A stretch of 64,000 nucleotides of DNA from CAYNRA01 sp964399465 (GTDB lineage: Bacteria; Bacteroidota; Bacteroidia; Cytophagales; Spirosomataceae). Within the stretch, counting starts at the first letter, position 1. The number at the start of each line of letters is the position of its first letter. The notes under the pieces are model-generated. The model was not told the DNA's origin. It was given only the letters and a program-made list of their open reading frames with translations, and searched no databases. Of this stretch, positions 32,227 through 41,594 are shown in pieces. The stretch spans positions 1 to 64,000 of the forward strand of contig CAYNRA010000006.1 in NCBI GenBank assembly GCA_964399465.1, in the 5' to 3' direction. The translations under genes and the position numbers were made by a program.

Positions 32227-35202
32227 ATGCAGAGAAGTTGTACACACACTTCGGGTAGCTCTCGAAAACCTTCGCATTTTGTGGGCTTTATCGCCACACT
32301 CTCTTTGTTTTTTTTTATCTCACTTAGCACTTTTGCCCAACGAACAGTAACGGGTAAAGTGACTGACGGAACAGATAAATCAGCAATGCCTGGTGTAACT
32401 GTCCAAGTGAAAGGAAGCACACAAGGAACACAAACAGACGCACAAGGAAACTACTCCATCGCTGTTTCAGAAAATAGCACGTTGGTATTTAGTTTCATTG
32501 GAAAAACCACACAAGAAGTCGTGGTTGGAAACAAATCTGCCATTTCAGTTGAGTTGGTAGATGATTCTCAAATTTTGAATGAAGTAGTCGTCATTGGTTA
32601 CGGAAGTCAGAAAAAGAAAGATTTAACAGGATCTGTGGTGAGTATTTCATCCGCTGATTTCGTTAAAGGGCAATTAACAACGCCAGAGCAACTTGTATCT
32701 GGTAAATTAGCTGGTGTTCAGATTACTTCAAATGGAGGTGCGCCAGGTAGCGGTAGCACCATTCGTATTCGTGGAGGTTCTTCACTAAATGCCAACAATG
32801 ATCCATTAATCGTTTTGGATGGTGTTCCTTTGGACAATAATGGTATTTCTGGCTCACCAAATGCACTCAGCTTGATTAACCCGAATGATATTGAGACTTT
32901 CACCGTATTGAAAGATGCATCGGCTACTGCCATTTATGGTTCACGTGCATCCAATGGGGTAATTCTAATTACAACAAAAAAAGGCTCTAAAACTGGGAAA
33001 ATGCGTGTGAACTTCAGCACATTGGCCTCTTCAGCATCCCGCATGAACGATGTCAACACACTGAACGCAACCGAATTTACAGATTTAGTTCGCTCACGTG
33101 GAAATGCCACGCAAATCGCAGCTCTTGGCACAGAAAACACAAACTGGGCTGACCAAATCTACCGTACTGCCTACACAACAGACAATAACCTGAGCGTTAG
33201 TGGTGCAGCGAAAGGAGTTCCTTACCGTGTTTCTTTGGGTTATTTAAACCAAAATGGTATTTTGAAGACATCCAATATGGGTAGAACATCAGGTTCATTG
33301 AACCTCTCTCCTACTTTCTTGGATAACCATTTGAAAGTGGACATCAATTTGAAAGGCTCTATCACAGATAACCGTTTTGCAGATCAAGGCGCAATTGGTT
33401 CAGCTGTTTTCTTTGACCCAACTCAACCTGTTTTCTCAGGGAACGAATTGTATAATGGGTATTTCGAATGGTTAGATCCATCCACAGGAAGACCTAATAC
33501 ATTGGCACCACGCAACCCGCTTGCTATGCTTGAAATGCGTAACAATACAAGTAATGTTCAACGAAGCATTGGAAACATGGTTTTGGATTATAAATTCCAT
33601 TTTTTACCTGAGTTACGTGCTAATTTGAATGTAGCATACGATATTTCAGCAAGTTCGGGTTCAAATCTTGTTCCAGCAACCTCTGCATTAGCATTCAACA
33701 GAAATGGGCAGGAATTGACCTATTCACAGAATAAAAACAACAAAACGTTGGAGTTTTATTTAAATTATGTGAAAGACTTACCTTCTATTAGTAGCCGTAT
33801 TGACGTGATGGGTGGTTATTCCTACCAAGACTTCATTCGTGAAAATACAGACTTAGATGTGAATTTGAACGGAGAAGTATTCCGCGATTTTTACTACAAA
33901 ACACAAAATACACTTGTTTCATTCTATGGTCGTGCAAACTACTCATTATTAGACAAGTATGTAGCGACTGTGACGATACGTCAAGACGGTTCTTCGCGTT
34001 TTTCACCAGAGACACGTTGGGGTTTATTCCCTTCCGCAGCATTGGCATGGAAAATCTCTGAAGAAGGTTTCTTGAAAGGAAACAATGTATTTTCTGAGTT
34101 AAAACTTCGTTTGGGTTATGGTGTGACAGGTCAACAAGATATTGGTAGCGATTACCCGTATTTGCCTCGATACACGTTAAGCCAATCAACTGCTCAATAC
34201 CAATTTGGTAATGCGTTCTTGCCAACACTTCGCCCAGAAGGATACGACGCCAACATCAAATGGGAAGAGACAGTTACCTATAATGCAGGGATTGATTTCG
34301 CCTTGAAGAAAGGTAGAATTTCAGGTAGCATCGACTACTACTCACGTTTGACCAAAGACTTGTTGAGTGTTATTCCAGTTCCAGCGGGTTCAAACCTAAC
34401 GAACCAATTATTAACCAATGTGGGTAATATTGAGAACGAAGGTGTCGAGTTTAGCATCAATACGACACCAATTGCTACGAAAAATGTAAACTGGGATTTA
34501 GGTTTCAACATTACGTACAATCAAAATACAATCACCAACTTAACGAAAGTAGCTGACCCAACATTCCCAGGAATTTTAACTGGTGGAATTGGCGGTGGTG
34601 TAGGAAATACAGCACAAATCCACACGGTAGGCTATCCAGTAAGTACTTTCTATCTATATAATCAAGTATATGACACCAACGGCAAACCATTGGAAGGCGT
34701 ATATGAAGATCAAAATGGTGATGGAGTAATTACGCCAGAAGATAGAATTCGCTATGAAGCACCGCAATCCGATGTATTCTTGGGCTTATCTTCTCAAATC
34801 TCGATTGGCAAGTTTTCAGCAGGTTTTGTATCAAGAGCAAACGTTGGCAACTTCGTTTACAATAACGTAAACTCCAATGCAGGCGTTTTCCGAGTGACTT
34901 CGAATCCATTTTTGACTAACGTGACATCTGATGCATTGGTCACAGGCTTTGCAAACAACCAATACTTCAGCAATTATTATTTACAGAATGCTTCGTTTTT
35001 CCGGATTGATAACATCAATTTTGGATACAGTTTAGGTAAGATTTTCAATAAAAAAGCAGATGCGTCGATTAACGCGAATATTCAAAACGCGTTGGTAATT
35101 ACCAAGTATAACGGATTAGACCCAGAAGTGGGTGGCGGGATTGATAACAATTTCTACCCACGTCCACGCGTATTCACACTTGGCGTAAACATTGGATTTT
35201 AA
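32227..35202 (+). CDS. susC: SusC/RagA-type TonB-dependent transporter for starch oligosaccharides
   Basis: The 991-residue outer-membrane protein has a signal peptide ending STFAQ, then a carboxypeptidase-regulatory-like domain (VTGKVTDGTDKSAMPGVTVQVKGS, about 41-115), a plug beginning VVVIGYGSQKKKDLTGSV, and a beta barrel to a final Phe. SRASNGVILITTKKG is the SusC/RagA signature. It imports large oligosaccharides with energy from TonB, capped by SusD. Its place between a starch-sensing regulator and SusD, SusE and two amylases marks it as the maltooligosaccharide importer. Confidence 0.95.
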   Translation: MQRSCTHTSGSSRKPSHFVGFIATLSLFFFISLSTFAQRTVTGKVTDGTDKSAMPGVTVQVKGSTQGTQTDAQGNYSIAVSENSTLVFSFIGKTTQEVVVGNKSAISVELVDDSQILNEVVVIGYGSQKKKDLTGSVVSISSADFVKGQLTTPEQLVSGKLAGVQITSNGGAPGSGSTIRIRGGSSLNANNDPLIVLDGVPLDNNGISGSPNALSLINPNDIETFTVLKDASATAIYGSRASNGVILITTKKGSKTGKMRVNFSTLASSASRMNDVNTLNATEFTDLVRSRGNATQIAALGTENTNWADQIYRTAYTTDNNLSVSGAAKGVPYRVSLGYLNQNGILKTSNMGRTSGSLNLSPTFLDNHLKVDINLKGSITDNRFADQGAIGSAVFFDPTQPVFSGNELYNGYFEWLDPSTGRPNTLAPRNPLAMLEMRNNTSNVQRSIGNMVLDYKFHFLPELRANLNVAYDISASSGSNLVPATSALAFNRNGQELTYSQNKNNKTLEFYLNYVKDLPSISSRIDVMGGYSYQDFIRENTDLDVNLNGEVFRDFYYKTQNTLVSFYGRANYSLLDKYVATVTIRQDGSSRFSPETRWGLFPSAALAWKISEEGFLKGNNVFSELKLRLGYGVTGQQDIGSDYPYLPRYTLSQSTAQYQFGNAFLPTLRPEGYDANIKWEETVTYNAGIDFALKKGRISGSIDYYSRLTKDLLSVIPVPAGSNLTNQLLTNVGNIENEGVEFSINTTPIATKNVNWDLGFNITYNQNTITNLTKVADPTFPGILTGGIGGGVGNTAQIHTVGYPVSTFYLYNQVYDTNGKPLEGVYEDQNGDGVITPEDRIRYEAPQSDVFLGLSSQISIGKFSAGFVSRANVGNFVYNNVNSNAGVFRVTSNPFLTNVTSDALVTGFANNQYFSNYYLQNASFFRIDNINFGYSLGKIFNKKADASINANIQNALVITKYNGLDPEVGGGIDNNFYPRPRVFTLGVNIGF

Positions 35203-35234
35203 ATTACAAAAGCACACATCAAAAACAAGACAAA

Positions 35235-36815
35235 ATGAAGATTTGGAATAAATATTCAAAAGTAGCGTCACTTGCCCTCGGTTTAACCGTCGTTAGTGCC
35301 TCTTGTATAAACGATTTAGATCGCAAGCCATTCATTGAAGTAACCTCTGCGACTGTCTATGACAATCCGGCAAGCTACAAAAACGTATTAGCAAAACTTT
35401 ATGCAGGCTTAGCTGTAACAGGACAGGAAGGTCCTGCTGGTATGCCCGATATTAGTGGAATTGACGAAGGTTTTTCTGCGTATCTACGCCAATATTGGCA
35501 AGCGCAACAGCTGCCAACAGACGAATCAGTTATTGGCTGGAACGATGGTAGCTTACCTGATTTCCATGATATGGATTGGACATCGAATAACGAATTTATC
35601 ACTGCACTTTATAACCGTATTTTCTATCAGGTGACATTGTGTAACGAATTTATTCGGGAAACGTCTCCTGAAAAATTAGCGTCACGCAATTTATCAGGTC
35701 CAGAATACGCGGCTTACAGAGCAGAGGCTCGTTTCTTGCGAGCATTGAGTTATTACCACGCATTGGATATGTTTGGAAATGTGCCGTTTGTAACTGAAAA
35801 TGACGCACCAGGTTCCTTTTTGCCTAAACAAACCAACCGTGCTGAATTATTCGCCTATGTAGAATCTGAGCTCAAAGCAATTGAAAATGAGCTTCCTTCT
35901 CCACGTCAGAATGAATACGGCCGTGCTGATAAAGCAGCTGCTTGGATGTTGTTAGCTAAATTGTACTTGAATGCACAAGTCTATATTGGTACGCCAAAAT
36001 ATACAGAAACGATAGAGCAAACGAAGAAAATCATTGCTGCGGGATATTCATTACACCCGAACTATCAAGGTCTTTTCCTAACTGATAATAACAAATCACC
36101 TGAAATTATCTTTGCTATCCGTTTTGATGGATTAAATACTAAATCATGGGGCGGAATGACTTATTTGGTACATGCACCTGTAGGTGGATCAATGAATCCA
36201 GCAGAATTTGGTATAAATGGGGGTTGGTCAGGATTGCGTACGACTCCATCATTGGTAACGAAATTCCCTTCACCAAATGGACCAGACAAACGAGCGATTT
36301 TCCATACTGACGGACAAAATATCAACGTAGAGGATATTTTCACATTTACGGATGGGTATGCAGTAGGAAAATATAAAAATGTAGATGTAAATGGTCGCCC
36401 AGGTACAGACTCTGAAGGTAATCACCCAGATACAGACTACCCAATGTTCCGTTTAGCAGATGCGTACTTAATGTATGCAGAGGCAGTTCTTCGTGGTGGT
36501 ACAGGCGGTGATTTAGCAACAGCACTTGGCTACGTAAATCTTCTTCGCCAAAGAGCTTATGGTGGTACATCTGGAAATGTAAATAGTATTAATCTTGATT
36601 TTATCCTAGATGAGCGCAGTAGAGAGTTGTACTGGGAAGCAACTCGTCGTACAGACTTAATTCGTTTCAATAAATTTACTGGAAGTGAGTATGTATGGCA
36701 GTGGAAAGGTGGCGTACAAGCAGGAAGAGGGGTAAGTGATCATCTTAAATTATATCCAATACCTGCTTCAGACATTGTGGCAAATCCTAATTTAAAACAA
36801 AATCCTGGTTATTAA
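35235..36815 (+). CDS. susD: SusD/RagB-type starch-binding outer-membrane lipoprotein
   Basis: The 526-residue lipoprotein has a signal ending VSASC (Cys24) and the SusD architecture: helical TPR scaffold (YRAEARFLRALSYYHALDMFGNVPF, a diagnostic block) and the C-terminal LRQRAYGG, LDFILDERSRELYWEATRRTDLIRFNKF with LYPIP near the end. SusD closes the SusC barrel as a hinged lid and binds the polysaccharide. It follows susC by 32 bases and precedes susE by 15, so the three form one transcript. Confidence 0.95.
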   Translation: MKIWNKYSKVASLALGLTVVSASCINDLDRKPFIEVTSATVYDNPASYKNVLAKLYAGLAVTGQEGPAGMPDISGIDEGFSAYLRQYWQAQQLPTDESVIGWNDGSLPDFHDMDWTSNNEFITALYNRIFYQVTLCNEFIRETSPEKLASRNLSGPEYAAYRAEARFLRALSYYHALDMFGNVPFVTENDAPGSFLPKQTNRAELFAYVESELKAIENELPSPRQNEYGRADKAAAWMLLAKLYLNAQVYIGTPKYTETIEQTKKIIAAGYSLHPNYQGLFLTDNNKSPEIIFAIRFDGLNTKSWGGMTYLVHAPVGGSMNPAEFGINGGWSGLRTTPSLVTKFPSPNGPDKRAIFHTDGQNINVEDIFTFTDGYAVGKYKNVDVNGRPGTDSEGNHPDTDYPMFRLADAYLMYAEAVLRGGTGGDLATALGYVNLLRQRAYGGTSGNVNSINLDFILDERSRELYWEATRRTDLIRFNKFTGSEYVWQWKGGVQAGRGVSDHLKLYPIPASDIVANPNLKQNPGY

Positions 36816-36830
36816 TTCGAAAGATTACAA

Positions 36831-38135
36831 ATGAAAAATACATTCAAATCAATACTATTCAGCTTAAGCGCCCTCTGGATGCTAAGCTCGTGTGAAGATG
36901 AGCTCATCAAACCAGTATTGGCTGATGGTGCTGCACCTGTTGTCAATGTATCTGTACAAACACTTGTTTTAAACAAGGACAATGCAGAGCAAAATGCCGT
37001 CACAATCTCTTGGTCAAAACCAGACTTTGGATTCAATGCTGGTGCTTCCTACAATTTAAAAATTGATAAAAAAGGAGGCGATTTTAGCAAGGGAATCAAT
37101 ATAGGAATGGGACAAGCTCTCTCAAAAACCTACAAAGTAAAAGAATTAAATAACTTACTTTTAGGTTTGGGTATGGAACCTGGCAAGGCGGCTGACTTGG
37201 ATATCAAAGTAGAAGCTGTTCTTGGGCAATCTACAGTACTTTCCTCTCCGATTATCTCCATGAAAGCAACGGCTTACCAAGATAAGTTGGATTTATCTTC
37301 GCCTTGGGGACTTGTGGGTAGTGCAACAACAAATGGTTGGAACGGTCCGGATATGCCTTTCTTCAAAACAGCAGTTCCGAATGTCTTTGTTGCGTATGTT
37401 ACCTTGGGTGACGGAGAAATCAAGATACGTAAAAACAACGATTGGGGCGAGAATTATGGTGGTTCAAATGGAAAATTGAATCCAGGTGGCGACAACATTG
37501 CTGTAACAGCTGGTACCTATCAGATAACTTTTGATGCCGCTAATTTGACCTACAAAATCGAGAAACTCACTTGGGGAATTGTTGGAAGTGCTACTGTAAA
37601 TAGTTGGAATGGACCAGATATGCCGCTAACCTATGACCCAAGCAGCGATACTTGGAGAGCTTTGGTTATGTTGAATGAAGGTGAAATCAAGTTCAGAAAG
37701 AACAACGACTGGTCTGTAAACTTTGGAGATTCAGGTGCAAATGGAACACTTGATGCAGGCGGCGACAACATCGCGGTTAAAAAAGGAAGCTACCTTATCA
37801 CTGTTGACTTCAACAAAAATACGTACACTATCGAGGCGAAGAAAATTTTAGGTATTGTGGGTAGTGCTACTCCAAACGGTTGGGATGGCCCAGATACTAA
37901 ATTCAACTTAGACTACGCAAAAGAAGGTATTTGGTATATAAATGGAATGGTACTGAAGAGCGGTGAAGTCAAATTCAGAGAAAATGATGATTGGTCTGTC
38001 AACTACGGAGACGATGGTGCTAACGGTACATTAGAGCCAGGTGGAGCAAATATAGCAGTTTCAGAAGGTACGTATAATATTACGTTGGATTTTAGTAATC
38101 CAGCGTCACCAACCTACAAAATGGTGAAAAGATAG
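36831..38135 (+). CDS. susE: SusE/SusF-like starch-binding lipoprotein with three CBM modules
   Basis: The 434-residue lipoprotein has the signal ending MLSSC (Cys21), an N-terminal Ig-like SusE domain (about 30-150, VTISWSKPDFGFNAGASYNLKID) and three tandem modules at about 159-245, 248-336 and 340-432. Each module begins with (L)GIVGSAT-NGW-GPD and contains KFR-NNDWS-N(F/Y)G and GGDNIAV, showing recent duplication. In Bacteroides, SusE has two and SusF three such surface starch-binding modules, so one gene here seems to do the work of both. A strong terminator follows. Confidence 0.92.
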   Translation: MKNTFKSILFSLSALWMLSSCEDELIKPVLADGAAPVVNVSVQTLVLNKDNAEQNAVTISWSKPDFGFNAGASYNLKIDKKGGDFSKGINIGMGQALSKTYKVKELNNLLLGLGMEPGKAADLDIKVEAVLGQSTVLSSPIISMKATAYQDKLDLSSPWGLVGSATTNGWNGPDMPFFKTAVPNVFVAYVTLGDGEIKIRKNNDWGENYGGSNGKLNPGGDNIAVTAGTYQITFDAANLTYKIEKLTWGIVGSATVNSWNGPDMPLTYDPSSDTWRALVMLNEGEIKFRKNNDWSVNFGDSGANGTLDAGGDNIAVKKGSYLITVDFNKNTYTIEAKKILGIVGSATPNGWDGPDTKFNLDYAKEGIWYINGMVLKSGEVKFRENDDWSVNYGDDGANGTLEPGGANIAVSEGTYNITLDFSNPASPTYKMVKR

Positions 38136-38176
38136 TTAATTGTTTAGTCTATTAGCTTCATTATAGGTTATGTTTA

Positions 38177-38209
38177 AAGGCTGCACGATTTTTTGTGCAG
38201 CTTTTTTTT
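38177..38209 (+). terminator. Terminator between susE and the amylase gene
   Basis: GCTGCAC and GTGCAGC form a seven-pair stem with a T-rich loop, followed by eight T residues (38202-38209). The next start codon lies 23 bases on and no promoter fits between. Confidence 0.85.
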
Positions 38210-38231
38210 ACCACGTAAACCCTCAAATCCC

Positions 38232-39626
38232 ATGACAAAGAGCAACCCTTATTTTGTATTACTACTTTCAATTCTTCTTTTTTCAAGATGCACACCAGAG
38301 GCACCAACCGAGCCCGTTGCAAATACTCCAACTGATTTAACAACACTTCCTGCATCTGGAGATATCATGATGCAAACTTTCTATTGGGATGTAGAACCCC
38401 GCGGAGGTTGGTGGAAAGTCATAGAACCCAAATTAGCTCAATGGGCCGCAATTGGTGTAAATCGTATTTGGCTTCCTCCCGTTTCAAAAGGAATGTCAGG
38501 TGGTTTTTCGATGGGCTATGATCCCATGGATTATTTCGATTTTGGCGAATACGACCAAATGGGTACCATTCCAACCCGATTTGGAACAAGAAAAGAGCTT
38601 GAACAGTTGATCTCAACAGCACACCAAAATAAAATAGAGGTGGTCGCTGATATTGTTTTGAACCACAACAGCGGCGGAAGTTTACAATTTAATCCGTATA
38701 GAAATAAAAATACATATACGCTATTCCAACCTAAATCTGGAAAATTTCCACGTAGCTACGAGGATTTTCATCCCAATTCTTTGAGACAAAAAGACGAAGG
38801 AGATTTATTTTTCCCAGAACAAGATGTATCGCATGTGCAACCCAATGTCCAATTTTGGCTTTGGGAGAGTGATGAATCTGTGGCAAAGTACTATAAAAAT
38901 GTCATGAAATTTGATGGCTGGCGATTTGATTACGTACTTGGTTTTTCGCCGGATGTCATCAAAAAATGGATGGAAGCCGTAGGTGGTTATGCAGTTGCTG
39001 AACTTTGGGATGGTAATCCGGATGTATTGGAAAGGTATGTAAACCAGACAGGAGTTCGTGTTTTTGAATTTTCTACGTTTTATGCTTTGGAACAAGCTTT
39101 AGACGGAGATAATATGAACATCTTAAAAGATAGAAATACCTTTTTGAAAAGGAATCCTGCTAAATCGGTCACGTTCACAGCAAATCACGATACAGAAAAA
39201 GACACAAATCAAGGAAATAGAATAAATGTTGCTAACAAACTGTTGGCATATGCTTACATTTTAACGCATGATGGTGAGCCCTGTATTTTTTATTCGGACT
39301 ATGAATCTGTTTTGCCAAAGCGAGAATTGGAACGTTTAATGCTCATTAACAGAACATTAGCAAAAGGTACAACCGGCGTTTTGTTTGCTGACCGTGAAAA
39401 ATATATCGCACTTCGAGGAGGGAATGCGTCCGTTCCTGGGTTAGTCGTCTTTTTGAACAACGGGACAGTTCCAATGACCCAGACAGTTATCACACCTTGG
39501 AAAAACGCTACACTCGTCGATTACTCCAATCATACCAACAAAGAAATCAAAACAGACCAAAACGGTCGTGCCACCTTGGAGGCAGCAGCAAAAAATTTCA
39601 CCATTTGGTCACTTAAAAAAATTTAA
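38232..39626 (+). CDS. GH13 alpha-amylase of the archaeal (GH13_7-like) type
   Basis: The 464-residue enzyme begins at the ATG at 38232 (13 residues inside the open frame). The N-terminus is a lipoprotein-like signal with LLFSRC, though Arg before the Cys is atypical. All GH13 regions are present: DIVLNH (140-145), GWRFDYV with nucleophile D233, AELWD with acid E257, FTANHD with D320. The blocks GGFSMGYDPMDYFDFGEYDQ and YEDFHPNSL closely recall Thermococcales alpha-amylases, a group known from a few flavobacteria. It would cut starch in an endo manner at the surface or in the periplasm. The next gene starts four bases after the stop. Confidence 0.9.
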   Translation: MTKSNPYFVLLLSILLFSRCTPEAPTEPVANTPTDLTTLPASGDIMMQTFYWDVEPRGGWWKVIEPKLAQWAAIGVNRIWLPPVSKGMSGGFSMGYDPMDYFDFGEYDQMGTIPTRFGTRKELEQLISTAHQNKIEVVADIVLNHNSGGSLQFNPYRNKNTYTLFQPKSGKFPRSYEDFHPNSLRQKDEGDLFFPEQDVSHVQPNVQFWLWESDESVAKYYKNVMKFDGWRFDYVLGFSPDVIKKWMEAVGGYAVAELWDGNPDVLERYVNQTGVRVFEFSTFYALEQALDGDNMNILKDRNTFLKRNPAKSVTFTANHDTEKDTNQGNRINVANKLLAYAYILTHDGEPCIFYSDYESVLPKRELERLMLINRTLAKGTTGVLFADREKYIALRGGNASVPGLVVFLNNGTVPMTQTVITPWKNATLVDYSNHTNKEIKTDQNGRATLEAAAKNFTIWSLKKI

Positions 39627-39629
39627 ATC

Positions 39630-41480
39630 ATGGTAAAAAAAAGCCTTATTTTACTTCTCTTCCCACTCTTTGTATGGGCACAAGGGCAAAAAATTGTTCA
39701 GCGAATAGAACCAGCAAACTGGTGGGTTGGCATGAAGAATCCTTCTGTTCAAATCCTATTATACGGTAAAAATATACAAGATGCAGAAGTTCGGATAAAC
39801 GCAAAATTCATTCAAATTGAGCAAATTTATCGACCTGAAAACCCAAATTACTTATTTCTTTATACCCGTATTTCTTCAAATGCTACCCCCGAAAAAGCAA
39901 GCATTGAATTGATTAAAAATAATAAAATTCTAGAAAAACACACATTTGAATTAAAAGAAAGAGAGAGTTATTCGTCTGATAGACAAGGATTTAATTCGTC
40001 AGACATGATTTATCTCATTACCCCTGACCGTTTTGTGAATGGTGACGTTTCAAACGACGCGCTCCCAAACTATGTAGATAAATTAAACCGTTCCAAGCTA
40101 GACGGCAGACACGGAGGAGATTTACAGGGAATTATCAACCAATTGGACTACATAGAAAAATTGGGTGTCACCGCTCTATGGCTTAATCCCGTTCTTGAAA
40201 ACGCACAACCTCAAGCTTCTTATCACGGATATGCCATCACTGACTTTTACAAAGTAGATCCTCGCTATGGCTCCAATGAATTATATCTCACACTAGCGAA
40301 AGAAGCAAAAAAAAGAGGCATCAAATTAATCATTGACGGTGTATTAAATCATGCAGGATCTGAACATTGGATGGTCAAGGATTTACCCATGAAAGATTTC
40401 TTGAACTACCAAGAAAAACCGGTTATGACGACACACCGCCGAGAAACCATTCAGGACCCGTACGCGACACAAGTCGATAAAAAGAAACATGCTGACGGTT
40501 GGTTTGTAACGACCATGCCTGATTTAAATCAACGAAATCCACATCTGGCAAAATACCTCATTCAAAATACCATTTGGTGGGTAGAATATGCCCAGCTTGG
40601 TGGAATCCGAATGGACACCTATTCATATCCTGATGCAGATTTCATGGCAGAATGGTCAAAAGCCGTTATGAGTGAATATCCAAATTTCTCTATCGTAGGC
40701 GAGGAGTGGTCCACTAATCCTGCTATTGTATCTTATTGGCAAAGAGATAAAAAAAACAGCAATGGTTATACCTCCGCTTTACCTTCTTTGATGGATTTCC
40801 CGCTTCAAGAAGCTATTATTCAGTCAATTAAAGAAAAACAAAATCCATGGGACCCGAAATGGATAGCCATGTATAGTGCGTTGGCGAATGACTTTTTATA
40901 TCCTCATCCAAACGATTTGGTGATTTTTGCGGATAATCATGACATGAGTAGAGTTTATACGCAAATAAATGAGGATAAACTTGGATTAAAACAAGCACTC
41001 GTTTTTTTAGCAACAACGCGCGGTATCCCTCAGATTTACTACGGTACAGAGATACTATTATCGAATCCGAAAAGTGATGACCATGGTGAAATTCGGTCAG
41101 ATATGCCTGGAGGATGGCCAACAGATACGGCAAGTGCTTTTACAGGAAAAAATCTTCGTGCAGACCAAGCGGAGATACTGGCGTTTACACAAAAGTTATT
41201 CCAATGGAGAAAGAAAAATTCCGTCATACATCAAGGCAAACTGACGCATTATTCACCTCAAAATGGTATCTATACGTATTTCCGTTACCAGAACGATGAA
41301 AAAGTAATGGTTGTACTAAATAAAAACAAACAACCTTTGACCGTATCATTAACAGATTATGCAGAAATGACATCCGGCTTGCAAATTGGTGAGCCGATTA
41401 TGCTAGAAGGGGCTGAGGTTAAATCTCAGCAAATTCATTTTAACCAGCCTGGTTTTTGCATCATTCCGTTGATCAAATGA
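39630..41480 (+). CDS. susA: GH13 neopullulanase/cyclomaltodextrinase-like enzyme (SusA type)
   Basis: The 616-residue protein has a cleaved signal (WAQGQ), an N-terminal cyclomaltodextrinase domain (about 22-115, ANWWVGMKNPSVQILLYGKNI) and a GH13 barrel with DGVLNH (236-241), GIRMDTY with D329, VGEEW with E358 and FADNHD with D438, then a C-terminal beta domain. Like Bacteroides SusA it would cut imported maltooligosaccharides, cyclodextrins or pullulan in the periplasm. It is tightly coupled to the amylase gene (three-base gap). No GH97 SusB gene is seen here. A strong terminator ends the locus. Confidence 0.92.
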   Translation: MVKKSLILLLFPLFVWAQGQKIVQRIEPANWWVGMKNPSVQILLYGKNIQDAEVRINAKFIQIEQIYRPENPNYLFLYTRISSNATPEKASIELIKNNKILEKHTFELKERESYSSDRQGFNSSDMIYLITPDRFVNGDVSNDALPNYVDKLNRSKLDGRHGGDLQGIINQLDYIEKLGVTALWLNPVLENAQPQASYHGYAITDFYKVDPRYGSNELYLTLAKEAKKRGIKLIIDGVLNHAGSEHWMVKDLPMKDFLNYQEKPVMTTHRRETIQDPYATQVDKKKHADGWFVTTMPDLNQRNPHLAKYLIQNTIWWVEYAQLGGIRMDTYSYPDADFMAEWSKAVMSEYPNFSIVGEEWSTNPAIVSYWQRDKKNSNGYTSALPSLMDFPLQEAIIQSIKEKQNPWDPKWIAMYSALANDFLYPHPNDLVIFADNHDMSRVYTQINEDKLGLKQALVFLATTRGIPQIYYGTEILLSNPKSDDHGEIRSDMPGGWPTDTASAFTGKNLRADQAEILAFTQKLFQWRKKNSVIHQGKLTHYSPQNGIYTYFRYQNDEKVMVVLNKNKQPLTVSLTDYAEMTSGLQIGEPIMLEGAEVKSQQIHFNQPGFCIIPLIK

Positions 41481-41486
41481 AAAGTA

Positions 41487-41527
41487 AGAGAGGAAGCCAA
41501 CGTTGGAAGTTGGTTTCCTCTTTTTTT
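41487..41527 (+). terminator. Terminator at the end of the starch locus
   Basis: AGAGGAAGCCAAC and GTTGGTTTCCTCT form a stem of about 12 pairs (one mismatch), followed by a run of seven T residues. Confidence 0.9.
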
Positions 41528-41540
41528 AGATAGCTGTTTG

Positions 41541-41548
41541 TATCTTTG
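41541..41548 (+). promoter_or_regulatory. Candidate -7 element for the rRNA methyltransferase gene
   Basis: TATCTTTG matches TAnnTTTG, 47 bases before the start. A clear -33 box is missing because that place is taken by the T-run of the preceding terminator. Confidence 0.4.
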
Positions 41549-41594
41549 CGAAGATCAAAAATAGGTTTGGTCTTTTGAATTTAGACACAGGATT

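Noticed and set aside
33833..34228. Minus-strand open frame of 131 codons within susC
   Set aside because: Shadow of the susC reading frame, no sign of independent coding.
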